A stretch of DNA of 64,000 nt from Paenibacillus catalpae. GTDB taxonomy: Bacteria; Bacillota; Bacilli; Paenibacillales; Paenibacillaceae. Shown in pieces: positions 1 through 8,454 of this stretch. The stretch lies in NCBI RefSeq assembly GCF_900112695.1, contig NZ_FOMT01000003.1, forward strand, positions 496,001-560,000. The letters run 5' to 3'. Under the pieces are notes generated by a model that was not told where the DNA came from, ran no database searches, and saw nothing but the letters and a program-made list of their open reading frames with translations. Made by a program: the position numbers and the translations under genes. How positions within the stretch are numbered: the stretch's first letter is position 1; each line of letters opens with the position of its first letter.

Positions 1-109
1 GAGAGAAAAAATTTGCACTTATCCTCTTTATAAAACGATATGAAACTGAAATCAATCTTAGATGTAAAATTTCATCCAATCTTCACGCAAATCTGACAAT
101 TTAACGGGG

Positions 110-937
110 TTAAATGGTCTTCGAAACGAGAAAATCAAGTACCTCTCTTATATACTCCGCCGGAAACTCTATATTCGGCAAATGGACGGCGGGTAACATA
201 ACGAGCTTCGATCCTGGTACCGAGGCCGCGATCCATTCGCTGTGGCTTGGAAGAGTAACGGTATCGTATTGGCCGGCTATGACTAACGTCGGACGGTTGA
301 TCAATGTAACGGTCCGGCGCAAATCCAGATCTCGAATGGCGGCATAGGCGCCGGCAAGGCCTTGTTTAGGAGTGGCAAGCACCATGGCACGAAATGCCGC
401 TGCGGCTTCACCCTCTGGCTCAATCATGTGACGAGGGAACCAGTTCCCGATGAACATGTCCGCGAAATCGGACATGTTCTCGGCTTGCTCTACGGAAGTA
501 ATCAGACTATCCCAAAGGGATGCAGGTCCCAGGTAAGAGGAGGTATTGGAAAGGATCAGCCGGTCAATCCGCTCGGGAGTATGGATGGCAAGCCATTGGC
601 CAACCACTCCGCCTAATGAGAGTCCAAGAAAATGAACGCGTTTGATGCTGAGTGCTTCGAGCATTTCAACGACATCACGGCCAAACCGGTCAATTGAATA
701 TGCTCCTGCCGGGGCATCTGAAGCACCATGGCCGCGATAGTCATAACGCAGCACGCGGAAATGCTCGGATAACTCCGGGATTTGACCGTCCCACATATTC
801 ATCGAGGTAGCGATGGAATTCGCGAGAACCAGCACGGGCTTAGTCTCCGAACCATCCATTCGATAAGCCATACGAACCCCGTCACCCGTTGTGAAAAAGT
901 TAACCCCGCGATTGCTCTTCATTTCGTTTTTAGTCAT
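110..937 (-). CDS. alpha/beta hydrolase, 3-oxoadipate enol-lactonase-like
   Basis: A 275-residue cytosolic alpha/beta hydrolase. The nucleophile elbow GLSLGG puts the catalytic Ser at about residue 107; the likely acid is Asp225 in GQYDT and the likely base His252 in VHLPN. The oxyanion-side segment ANSIATSMNMW and the RYDYRGHGASDAP stretch resemble PcaD-type enol-lactonases, but many uncharacterised esterases share them, so the substrate is inferred only. TTG 946, ATG 943 and ATG 937 are all in frame; I chose 937 because the GGGAG ribosome site then sits about 10 bases away. The gene stands alone, divergent from the Lrp-type regulator, with no aromatic-degradation genes beside it. Confidence 0.85.
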   Translation of the reverse strand: MTKNEMKSNRGVNFFTTGDGVRMAYRMDGSETKPVLVLANSIATSMNMWDGQIPELSEHFRVLRYDYRGHGASDAPAGAYSIDRFGRDVVEMLEALSIKRVHFLGLSLGGVVGQWLAIHTPERIDRLILSNTSSYLGPASLWDSLITSVEQAENMSDFADMFIGNWFPRHMIEPEGEAAAAFRAMVLATPKQGLAGAYAAIRDLDLRRTVTLINRPTLVIAGQYDTVTLPSHSEWIAASVPGSKLVMLPAVHLPNIEFPAEYIREVLDFLVSKTI

Positions 938-1091
938 CGTCATCAATCTCCCTTGCGGATTAGTTTATTAATGACATTTTATTGAAGAAAACGTACACTT
1001 TAAATAAGATTAGTAAGGAAGTATAGGTCATGAAACTTAATTTTCACTTTGTTTTTGGTCATTAACTTTATGAAAATGAGGTGCTTTGTTT

Positions 1092-1544
1092 ATGGACCAA
1101 ATCGATTATAAAATCTTATCCGCACTGCATGATAACGCCCGGCTTCCAATTGCCGAGTTGAGCCGAATGATTTCGATGTCGCAGCCTGCTGTCACCGAAA
1201 GACTCCGCAAGCTGGAGGATCAGGAGGTGATAACAGGTTATCGGGCGGAGTTTTCCGCGGAAAAGCTGGGTAAGCATACAACTGCATTTGTTTTGTTTAA
1301 AACGAATCAATGCAAAGACTTTCTCGCGTTTAGCGAATCGTCCCCCGAAGTGATTGATGTATACAGAATTAGCGGGGAATACAATTATTTAATGAGGGTG
1401 GTAACCGAGACAAGCGGAACGTTGGCTCGATTTCTGGATGCCTGCAATAAGTACGGTTTTTCGTTGCCTTTAATTGTGCTGACAACCCCGTTCGAGAATA
1501 AAAGCCTGGCTCAGCCCTTATTAATCGCGAAAGAAATGCCATAA
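1092..1544 (+). CDS. Lrp/AsnC family transcriptional regulator
   Basis: A 150-residue protein with the normal Lrp/AsnC layout: an N-terminal helix-turn-helix (residues about 5-55, with ISMSQPAVTERLRKLE as the recognition region) and a C-terminal RAM/AsnC ligand-binding domain (about 65-145). Such proteins form dimers to octamers and respond to amino acids. The start is ATG 1092, 8 bases after GAGGTG; an upstream in-frame TTG at 1086 is too close to that site. It is divergent from the hydrolase at 110-937 and may control it. Which amino acid it senses cannot be told. Confidence 0.9.
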   Translation: MDQIDYKILSALHDNARLPIAELSRMISMSQPAVTERLRKLEDQEVITGYRAEFSAEKLGKHTTAFVLFKTNQCKDFLAFSESSPEVIDVYRISGEYNYLMRVVTETSGTLARFLDACNKYGFSLPLIVLTTPFENKSLAQPLLIAKEMP

Positions 1545-1556
1545 TAACAAAAAAAC

Positions 1557-1600
1557 GGCTATCTCAAAGTCATCATTGATAACGTTGAGATAGCCTCTAT
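1557..1600. terminator. bidirectional intrinsic terminator
   Basis: Perfect 11-bp arms, GGCTATCTCAA at 1557-1567 and its complement at 1585-1595. There are T-rich runs on both outer sides (A7 before the stem, TATTTTATT after it). It lies between the convergent Lrp-type gene and the VOC gene, so it can serve both. Confidence 0.8.
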
Positions 1601-1601
1601 T

Positions 1602-2000
1602 TTATTGCTTCGTAATCATCCACGTGACCCCGTATGGATCAATCACTTCTCCGTAATAAGCGCCCCATGGCTGAAGAGCAAACGGGTATTTGCTTTCGCC
1701 GCCTTCGCTCAGCTTGGCATAAGCCGATGTGGCTTCGGATACATCGTCATAGCTAAGCGAGATGCAAATGCTGCGGTTATACGCTACCGGCTCGAAGGTG
1801 TCGGCCATCATTAACGGATTAGTACCGGCTACAGTTAAGCTTAGATGCATCACTTTATCCTTCATGATGTCCGGTGTACCGGGCGTCTCACCGTATGTAG
1901 TGAGGAACTGAATTTCGCCGCCCAGGGCCTGTACGTAAAACTCCGCTTGACCTCTTGCATCTTGCGACATCAAATAAGAATTCATTTTTGCTCCCATCAT
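1602..2000 (-). CDS. VOC family protein, PhnB/YjdN-like
   Basis: A 132-residue single-chain vicinal oxygen chelate fold. Two beta-alpha-beta-beta-beta halves are visible: MNSYLMSQDARGQAEFYVQA opens the first, and the C-terminal segment QPWGAYYGEVIDPYGVTW is typical of PhnB/YjdN proteins. That family includes fosfomycin-resistance-like and glyoxalase-like members, but the classic His/Glu metal set is not obvious, so the reaction is unknown. The start at 2000 follows GAGAGGTTG; an alternative ATG at 1985 follows GGGAG at a good distance. It is convergent with the Lrp-type gene and shares its terminator. Confidence 0.8.
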   Translation of the reverse strand: MMGAKMNSYLMSQDARGQAEFYVQALGGEIQFLTTYGETPGTPDIMKDKVMHLSLTVAGTNPLMMADTFEPVAYNRSICISLSYDDVSEATSAYAKLSEGGESKYPFALQPWGAYYGEVIDPYGVTWMITKQ

Positions 2001-2118
2001 TGTTCAACAACCTCTCATATCGATTTTGTCTTTCTATATGTACGACGAATGAACAATGACATAATCGACAGGGAATAAAAAAATTTTTTAAATCGTTCAT
2101 TTCCTTCAACTTTTACTG

Positions 2119-2156
2119 TCGAAACGGTTTCGATTCAGGGTAAGCCGTGCTACAAT
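2119..2156 (+). promoter_or_regulatory. candidate promoter with palindromic operator on the -35
   Basis: A perfect odd palindrome TCGAAACGGTTTCGA (2119-2133) overlaps a possible -35 TTTCGA (2128-2133). After a 17-bp spacer comes TACAAT (2151-2156) as the -10. A second inverted repeat, AAGTAAA-CCGC-TTTACTT (2165-2182), follows at the expected start of transcription. LacI/GalR-family operators have this CGAAAC/GTTTCG look. The promoter serves the membrane AraC regulator at 2244. The layout is seen; the function is inferred. Confidence 0.4.
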
Positions 2157-2199
2157 ATAGGCACAAGTAAACCGCTTTACTTAGTTATGCCATTATTTG

Positions 2200-2213
2200 T
2201 GATAACGCTTACA
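2200..2213 (+). promoter_or_regulatory. CcpA box-like site (cre)
   Basis: TGATAACGCTTACA matches the cre consensus TGWAARCGYTWNCW at 13 of 14 positions. It lies in the leader of the membrane AraC regulator, about 30 bases before its start, where CcpA would act as a roadblock. This is inference from consensus only. Confidence 0.45.
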
Positions 2214-2243
2214 TGTAGAGTCGGGCGTGGCAGGAGGTTATTC

Positions 2244-4511
2244 ATGCTCAAGCTTAACAATTGGTATTTACGGCTGCTCGTTTCTTATTTTCCGATTCTG
2301 GTGCTAACCGTATCCATGATCATCTTTTTGTCGTTTATCGCGGTTAATGAAATATCCCGCTCAGAGACGGCCAAGGCCGATAAAATCACGACAGGATATG
2401 TCGTAAACAGTGTGGAACGGGCAGTGCGCGAAGTGGAATTTAATGTATTGAAGGAAGCCGAGTCGAACAAGAGCTATGCGGCTTATTTGAATGGTGCATC
2501 CGAGTCCACAACGATTAAATATAATGTCGTCCATAGCTTGCGGTCGATGATCGAGAATAATGACTTGGTCGAGTCGATTTATTTGTACAGGCAGTCGGAT
2601 AATACCGTGCTGACATCCAGCGGCATAACCGATCTGGCCGAGTTTGGCGATCGTGCATTTATCCAGAAGGCTAATGAAAACCGTGATTACCAGGGATGGT
2701 CGGGAAGCCGGAAATTCCAGGAATACGACGGGCTAAAGCCGGTTCAGGTCATTTCGATGTACAAGCAGACGCCGCTTCCGTTCGGGAAGGACGGCATTCT
2801 GGTCATTAACATTAATTTGTACAATGTAGAGCAATTAATCGGGAGCATGACCAATCATCAGGTCTCGTTCATGCGGATAACCGATGCGGCCATGCAGCCG
2901 ATTTATCCGGGAGATGGCTCGGCTCCCGACGGAAAAGTGCTGACAACGCTCAGATCAGGGGCGCTGGGCTGGACGTTTGAGAGCGGTATTCAGGCCGGCC
3001 ATTTGCTCAGCTGGGTATCGGTTGTTTCGTATGTATGGGTTATTATCGCGGTTCTGACGTTCGTGGTCGCGATCGTGTATATTATTTGGGTTACCCGGCG
3101 CAATTACAAGCCGATCAGGCTGATGATGAACCGGATTCAAGCGCTTCAATTGCGGGGGAGCGACGGCACCACGGTCAAGATGGACGATCTGACGATGATC
3201 GACCGCGCGCTCGAAAATCTGATCGTGCAGTCGGAGGATCATGAGAAGGAGCAGCGCGAAAGCGTTGTGCTTCAACGCAGGCAGCTGTTTAATGAGCTCA
3301 TAAATGGACAGCGCAGTGATCAAATGATGGAACGGCTTCGCAGACTGAATCTTCTTCCGGATACGGGGCGGTTTGCGGTTATGGTTGTCAGACTGAACCG
3401 GTATGAGGATTTCCAGGCGGACAATACCCTTCATGAGCAGAACGTATTGAAATTCGCATTAGGCAATGTCATGCAGGAGCTCGCCAATAATGAAGGCCTG
3501 CAAGGTTGGGGAGAGTGGTCGGCATCCGATCGGATCACTTTTGTATTCGCTTCAGGCCACACCGGGACGCAGGTGCAGGATCAGCTTCGCCAAACGGCAA
3601 TCGTTGCTAAGGAATGGGTAAGGGAGCATTTGCGCTTTAACCTGTCGATCGGAATCGGCTCCATCGTGAAGGACTGGAACGGAGTCGGAGATTCTTACCG
3701 CGATGCCTTAAGCGGCATGGAATATCAATTCGCCATCGGGCGAAATGCCGTTACTTTCAGCGGCGATATTCCGCAGGACCAGCCGCGCGGGATGTATAAT
3801 TACATGCAGCAGTGTACGGCTTGCGTACAGGAATTCCGTCTGACGAATGAATCCTGGCGGGATACGTTCGAGCAGCTATTCAAGCACTTCGAAACAGATG
3901 TGATGAAGGATGAAGATATTTTATCGCTTATTCAGCTTTTCCTGCAGATGCTCAGCCGCGAGCTGAAGGAGCTGTCGGACACGTTAAACGAATGTCTGGA
4001 TGGTGCCCGGATTTCAGAATTGCTCGTAAGTCTGAGAGGAGCATCAACGCTGCCGGAGATGAAAGAGCTCCTGTCGGATTATTTGATTCATGTCTATGAT
4101 ACGTATATAGCGATGAGCCAGGCCAAAGGCTATAAGACGATGATTACCGAGATAAGAGCCTACATTCAAGAGAACTTTGCCGACCCGGATTTGTCTCTCA
4201 AGCATTTGAGTGACCGCTTCGAAATATCCGGCAAATATGCCAGTCATCTGTTCAAGCTGGAATACGATATGAAGTTCGTGGATTTTCTTGTACAGCTTCG
4301 GATGCAGCAGGCGGAGCGTCTGCTCGCCGAAACGGAAGAGACGGTTCAAAATATTGCCCTTCAAGTTGGTTATGCTAACTCAATAACGTTCGGACGGGTG
4401 TTCAAGAGGTTGACCGGCGTAACGCCGGGCGAATTCCGCAAACTGAAGATGCGTCCTTCCACTATAGCATTGGGAGTACAGGACAATCGTGATGAAGCGA
4501 CTGCAGAATGA
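2244..4511 (+). CDS. membrane-bound AraC-type regulator, YesS-like
   Basis: A 755-residue one-component sensor-regulator. A first membrane helix lies at about residues 10-32 and a second at about 259-282, enclosing an extracellular Cache-like sensor region of about 225 residues. A long cytosolic linker follows, and a C-terminal AraC double helix-turn-helix (about 632-734), ending in the family signature VGYANSITFGRVFKRLTGVT. Such proteins sense an extracellular sugar or a loaded binding protein and activate the adjacent importer. The start is ATG 2244, which has CAGGAGG 8 bases upstream; an in-frame ATG at 2187 would add 19 unlikely residues. It sits directly before the binding protein and permeases of locus A, its probable targets. 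Confidence 0.9.
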   Translation: MLKLNNWYLRLLVSYFPILVLTVSMIIFLSFIAVNEISRSETAKADKITTGYVVNSVERAVREVEFNVLKEAESNKSYAAYLNGASESTTIKYNVVHSLRSMIENNDLVESIYLYRQSDNTVLTSSGITDLAEFGDRAFIQKANENRDYQGWSGSRKFQEYDGLKPVQVISMYKQTPLPFGKDGILVININLYNVEQLIGSMTNHQVSFMRITDAAMQPIYPGDGSAPDGKVLTTLRSGALGWTFESGIQAGHLLSWVSVVSYVWVIIAVLTFVVAIVYIIWVTRRNYKPIRLMMNRIQALQLRGSDGTTVKMDDLTMIDRALENLIVQSEDHEKEQRESVVLQRRQLFNELINGQRSDQMMERLRRLNLLPDTGRFAVMVVRLNRYEDFQADNTLHEQNVLKFALGNVMQELANNEGLQGWGEWSASDRITFVFASGHTGTQVQDQLRQTAIVAKEWVREHLRFNLSIGIGSIVKDWNGVGDSYRDALSGMEYQFAIGRNAVTFSGDIPQDQPRGMYNYMQQCTACVQEFRLTNESWRDTFEQLFKHFETDVMKDEDILSLIQLFLQMLSRELKELSDTLNECLDGARISELLVSLRGASTLPEMKELLSDYLIHVYDTYIAMSQAKGYKTMITEIRAYIQENFADPDLSLKHLSDRFEISGKYASHLFKLEYDMKFVDFLVQLRMQQAERLLAETEETVQNIALQVGYANSITFGRVFKRLTGVTPGEFRKLKMRPSTIALGVQDNRDEATAE

Positions 4512-4536
4512 AGACAATAACGATTTATTAATGATG

Positions 4537-4590
4537 ACAGCGGCGGTCCGGATAAAGCAATTTATTCGCACCGCCGCTGTATTCTTTTTC
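4537..4590 (+). terminator. intrinsic terminator
   Basis: Perfect 11-bp arms ACAGCGGCGGT (4537-4547) and ACCGCCGCTGT (4570-4580), followed by ATTCTTTTTC. It separates the regulator at 2244 from the importer operon. Confidence 0.85.
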
Positions 4591-4606
4591 ACGGCTAACT
4601 CTAATG

Positions 4607-4664
4607 TTTATCTCGGGAAACGGCTTTAATATGGGCTTTTTGCATTGCGGTTTATATCGGGAAA
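4607..4664 (+). repeat. paired 14-bp direct repeat, candidate AraC-type operator
   Basis: TTTATCTCGGGAAA (4607-4620) and TTTATATCGGGAAA (4651-4664) differ at one base and begin 44 bp apart, about four helical turns. Similarity continues downstream of each copy (a second TTTA about 7 bases on). The downstream copy overlaps the -35 position of a possible -10 TATTCT (4671-4676) that has no recognisable -35 of its own, as expected for an activator-dependent promoter. This lies in the 373-base gene-free gap 4512-4884, which otherwise holds a terminator and one cre-like site. The likely binder is the regulator at 2244. Confidence 0.5.
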
Positions 4665-4806
4665 ATGATTTATTCTAAGCCTGAGAAGCCTTGCGGGGCA
4701 AAGGATTGGAGGAACGGTTTGCTGCGCCGAAACTGGTTTATTGTCACCATTGTGCAGTCCGTGTCATACTGAGGCCACTTCCCAAACACGGACCGACAGC
4801 AATGCT

Positions 4807-4820
4807 TGTAAGCGTGTTCA
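4807..4820 (+). promoter_or_regulatory. CcpA box-like site (cre)
   Basis: TGTAAGCGTGTTCA matches TGWAARCGYTWNCW at 13 of 14 positions. It lies 65 bases before the start of the binding protein gene, downstream of the candidate promoter, so it would block elongation. Confidence 0.45.
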
Positions 4821-4884
4821 ATCAACAACAACACCGGGTGCAGGAAGCAAACCTAAAAGGGATGAAAGAGGGGTTGGGATTTGA

Positions 4885-6501
4885 ATGAAACCTAACAAAA
4901 GAGGAAGAAAAACAGCCAGCACTCTATTAACGGCTACGCTCGCAGGCACGATGCTGATCAGCGCATGCAGCAATAGCGGCGGCAACGAGAAAGCAAACGA
5001 ATCAACAGGAGGCGAAGCGGCTTCCGGCGGCAAAGCATCTACACTTAAGGTTGAAGTATTCGACCGGGGCAATTCTCCTGCAGGTTCTTCTATTACAAAA
5101 AACTACTTAACACAGTTTGTACAGGATAAATTCGGCACTCCTAACAACATCAATGTGCAATTCGTGCCGATCCCGCGTTCGGAAGAGGTTCAAAAGCTGA
5201 ACGTTCTTATGGCAAGCGGCAGCGACGTTCCGGATATCGTGTTCACGTATGATTCGGGTACCTTCTACCGTTACGCACAGCAAGGCGGTCTGACAGATCT
5301 GGGCGAGCTGCTTGATCAGTACGGTCCAAACCTGAAGAAGTTCCTGGGCGATGAAACACTGGCATACGGCCAATATGAAGGCAAGCAATTTGCTCTTCCG
5401 GCTAAACGCTCCCATCTGGGTAAATACTCTTCATTCGTCCGTCAGGATTGGCTCGAGAAGCTGAGTCTGCCAGTGCCGACTACAACAGATGAATTGTATG
5501 CGACGCTGAAAGCGTTTAAGGAAAAAGATCCGGGTCAAACCGGCGGAAAAGTGATTCCGCTTGGCATGTCGCTTGCACCGGCTCAATACGAGCCGCTGAT
5601 CTGGTCCTTCATCGAGCCGGTAACGGATGAGCAGCGTTATACGCTGACACAGCAGCTTGGATCGCGTGATTATCCGGTATTGCTGCCAGGCTTCAAGGAA
5701 GCCCTGCAATTCATGAACAAACTGTATAACGAAGGACTTATGAGCGCTGATTTCAGCCTTGATGAAGACAAGAAGAAGCTTAATGAAGATGCTGCTAAAG
5801 GCCTCGTTGGATTCTTTAGCGAAGATGATATGAACCCGTTCTATCCGGACGGTCTGTACGCAACGCTCCAGAAGAATATTCCGGATGCAAAGTTATCCGC
5901 AGTGGATGTGTACACCAACTCGGAAGGCAAGCATCCGAAGCCGGAATACGCGCCAATCGGTATGTTCCTGATGATTCCGAAGAGCAGCCAGCATGCCGTG
6001 GAAGCAATCAAATACCTTGATTGGATGGCTTCGGAGGGCAACCTGTTTGATATGCAAAACGGCGTTGAAGGCGAGAACTATACGCTTCAGGATGGCGTTC
6101 CGATCGTGAAGGCCGATGCTGCGGATGAAGTGAAAAACCGAATCTATAACTATGGCGATATGGCGATTATCTCGAACGGCAAGCAGCTGGGCGATGCAGA
6201 CAAGAACGTGGAAGCATATGTAGTCGGCATGCCGGAAGCTTTCCAGGAAGAAACGCGCAAAGCTTTGTCGGTCTCCAGATCCGATACCATCAAGCCGGTC
6301 TTGTTCGACCGTCCGATCGAGGCACAAGCGAAATACGGCACCGCTCTTCTTGATAAGTTCAACGAAATTATTGTAAAAACAACAATGGTAAAACCTGACC
6401 AATTCGAAAGCACGTTTGAATCCGTGATGAAGGATTATATGGCTAACGGCGGTCAAGCGATTTTGGATGAACGCACAAAAGCTTACGAGGCAATGAAATA
6501 A
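4885..6501 (+). CDS. extracellular solute-binding lipoprotein, LplA/YtcQ-like (locus A)
   Basis: A 538-residue lipoprotein. A lysine/arginine-rich signal peptide ends in the lipobox ISAC, so Cys28 is the probable lipidated residue; a Gly/Ser/Glu-rich linker then leads into a family 1 type binding fold. The start of the mature domain, LKVEVFDRG, and the NGVEGENYTLQDG stretch are shared with the binding proteins of loci D and E. It captures an oligosaccharide outside the cell for the two permeases that follow. The start is ATG 4885 after a purine-rich GAGGGGTTGG. It is first in a long operon, preceded by a candidate direct-repeat operator and a cre-like site. Confidence 0.93.
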   Translation: MKPNKRGRKTASTLLTATLAGTMLISACSNSGGNEKANESTGGEAASGGKASTLKVEVFDRGNSPAGSSITKNYLTQFVQDKFGTPNNINVQFVPIPRSEEVQKLNVLMASGSDVPDIVFTYDSGTFYRYAQQGGLTDLGELLDQYGPNLKKFLGDETLAYGQYEGKQFALPAKRSHLGKYSSFVRQDWLEKLSLPVPTTTDELYATLKAFKEKDPGQTGGKVIPLGMSLAPAQYEPLIWSFIEPVTDEQRYTLTQQLGSRDYPVLLPGFKEALQFMNKLYNEGLMSADFSLDEDKKKLNEDAAKGLVGFFSEDDMNPFYPDGLYATLQKNIPDAKLSAVDVYTNSEGKHPKPEYAPIGMFLMIPKSSQHAVEAIKYLDWMASEGNLFDMQNGVEGENYTLQDGVPIVKADAADEVKNRIYNYGDMAIISNGKQLGDADKNVEAYVVGMPEAFQEETRKALSVSRSDTIKPVLFDRPIEAQAKYGTALLDKFNEIIVKTTMVKPDQFESTFESVMKDYMANGGQAILDERTKAYEAMK

Positions 6502-6590
6502 GACAGAATTGATGAAATGGCTTGGAGACGATGAGCGTCCTGGACGTTCACGTCTCCGGGCATGATCGTAAGTGGACAGGGGTGGATAGG

Positions 6591-7493
6591 ATGAAAGGAA
6601 CCGCTTATTTACGAAGATATTGGCAATTATATGCCTTGCTTATTTTACCGGTCAGTTACTTTATTGTTTTTAAATACGGTCCGATGTACGGCATTCTAAT
6701 CGCGTTTAAAGATTTCAACTTCTTCCAAGGCATTAACGGCAGCGAGTGGATCGGCTTCGACGGATTCCGGGAAGTGTTTGCAATGCCCGACTTTTACAAG
6801 GTATTGCGCAATACATTGATGCTTAACTTCCTGGATTTAATCGTATCGTTCCCGGCTCCTCTATTCCTGGCCATTATGCTCTATGAGCTGAAAATAGTAT
6901 GGTTCAAAAAGCTGTCGCAAACGATTTTGTACATTCCGCATTTTATTTCCTGGGTCATAATCGGCGGGATTGTCTACCAGGTATTTGGCACACAGTCCGG
7001 CATGATTAACAATATCATCACGTCCATCGGCTTTGATGCGATTCCGTTTCTGACGGACAAGAAAGACTGGCTGATCACTTATTTGGTTGTTGGCGTCTGG
7101 CAAAGCGCCGGATGGGGGACGATCATTTATCTTGCAGCTCTAACCGGTATTAATAAGGAGCTCTTTGAAGCAGCGGACGTGGATGGCGCAGGCCGTCTCA
7201 GAAAGATCTGGAGCATTACGCTTCCATCGCTGAAGCCAACGATTGTAACTCTGCTGATTATCAATCTGGGACATATGATTGCGATCGGATTTGAACGTCC
7301 TTACATTATTGGCAATACCGCCGTTAGGGATTATGCGGATGTGCTCAGCACCTTCGTCTACCGTATCGGCATTGAATCCGGCCAATATACGATTGCTACC
7401 GTCGTTGGTTTATTCCAGGCTATTGTCGGACTGGTCTTCGTGCTTGGCGCGAACTATACCTCCAAGAAACTGGCGGATCAAAGTATTCTATAA
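6591..7493 (+). CDS. ABC sugar importer permease, LplB/UgpA type (locus A)
   Basis: About 300 residues with six predicted membrane helices, opening with the conserved RYWQLYALLILPVSYFIVFK helix. The EAA coupling motif EAADVDGAGRLRKIWSITLP contacts the ATPase. TTG 6522, ATG 6531, GTG 6582 and ATG 6591 are in frame; I chose 6591 because AGGGGTGG ends 5 bases upstream and the paralogous permeases begin just before this helix. It is the heterodimer partner of the gene at 7533. No ATPase gene follows, so an MsmX-type shared ATPase is expected. Confidence 0.93.
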   Translation: MKGTAYLRRYWQLYALLILPVSYFIVFKYGPMYGILIAFKDFNFFQGINGSEWIGFDGFREVFAMPDFYKVLRNTLMLNFLDLIVSFPAPLFLAIMLYELKIVWFKKLSQTILYIPHFISWVIIGGIVYQVFGTQSGMINNIITSIGFDAIPFLTDKKDWLITYLVVGVWQSAGWGTIIYLAALTGINKELFEAADVDGAGRLRKIWSITLPSLKPTIVTLLIINLGHMIAIGFERPYIIGNTAVRDYADVLSTFVYRIGIESGQYTIATVVGLFQAIVGLVFVLGANYTSKKLADQSIL

Positions 7494-7532
7494 AAAACGA
7501 TGCTATCGAAAACGAGAAAGGAGCGATAAGAC

Positions 7533-8408
7533 ATGAGAGATCGACACGCCAGCCGGACATTTGATGCGATTAATACGATCGCGATACTTTTCTTCGTGCT
7601 GCTATGTCTGGCTCCGTTTATTCATATAATTGCGATTTCCTTAAGCTCGTCGCGTGCCATTATGTCCGGCGAGGTTAGTATTCTACCAGTGGAAATCAAT
7701 TGGGGTGCATACGAGCAGGTATTCTCGGATATGTCCATGATCCGTTCGCTTGGCTTCACGGTTATGCTGACGGTTCTGTTCACGGTATTTTGTATGCTGA
7801 TGTCGATTGCGGCAGCGTATCCGCTTGCCAAGACCAAATTAAAAGGCCGCAAGAGCGTGATGTTTATTATCGTAATCACGATGTTCTTCAGCGGCGGCAT
7901 TATCCCAGAATATATGCTGGTGCGCAATCTGAATCTGCTGGATTCCATCTGGTCCCTTGTACTGCCCGGACTCATCAGTCCGTTCTATCTCATCATCTTG
8001 ATTACATTCTTTCAAAATATTCCCGACTCACTGGAGGAATCGGCGGAAATTGACGGCAGCTCTTATTTCCGCACGCTGGTCAGCATTATCGTGCCGCTGT
8101 CGATGCCGGTTATTGCAACGCTGAGCCTCTTCTATGCAGTAGGCCGCTGGAACGGTTTTACCGATACGCTGATGTATATTACAAGTCCGGAGATGTATCC
8201 GCTCCAGTTAAAGCTTTACCAGCTGGTTCAAAACAACATGGTCAGCGAATTGATGTCAGCAGAAGGCGCGAGCGGAGTCCAATTGCTGCAGCCGGAAAGC
8301 TTGAAAGCCGCAAGCGTTATCTTCGCAACCGTACCGATCCTGATCGTCTATCCGTGGCTGCAGCGTTATTTCGTAAGCGGCGTTATGCTTGGCGCGGTTA
8401 AAGGTTAA
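7533..8408 (+). CDS. ABC sugar importer permease, YtcP/UgpE type (locus A)
   Basis: A 291-residue CUT1-type permease with six membrane helices. It has the EAA loop LEESAEIDGSSYFRTLVSI and the usual family ending VSGVMLGAVKG. AGGAG precedes the ATG at a normal distance, 39 bases after the partner permease. A short hairpin GCGGC-AATTC-GCCGC in the gap to the next gene (about 8418-8432) may tune downstream expression. Confidence 0.93.
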   Translation: MRDRHASRTFDAINTIAILFFVLLCLAPFIHIIAISLSSSRAIMSGEVSILPVEINWGAYEQVFSDMSMIRSLGFTVMLTVLFTVFCMLMSIAAAYPLAKTKLKGRKSVMFIIVITMFFSGGIIPEYMLVRNLNLLDSIWSLVLPGLISPFYLIILITFFQNIPDSLEESAEIDGSSYFRTLVSIIVPLSMPVIATLSLFYAVGRWNGFTDTLMYITSPEMYPLQLKLYQLVQNNMVSELMSAEGASGVQLLQPESLKAASVIFATVPILIVYPWLQRYFVSGVMLGAVKG

Positions 8409-8454
8409 GCAAACAGGCGGCAATTCGCCGCTATTTATCTGGAGGGCTTGAGTG

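Noticed and set aside
1..109. A gene or RNA at the left edge
   Set aside because: AT-rich sequence without a supported frame, ribosome site or stable hairpin.
4691..4888. A 65-codon plus-strand frame before the locus A binding protein
   Set aside because: No ribosome site, overlaps the start of the real gene, and the region is better explained as a leader with control sites.
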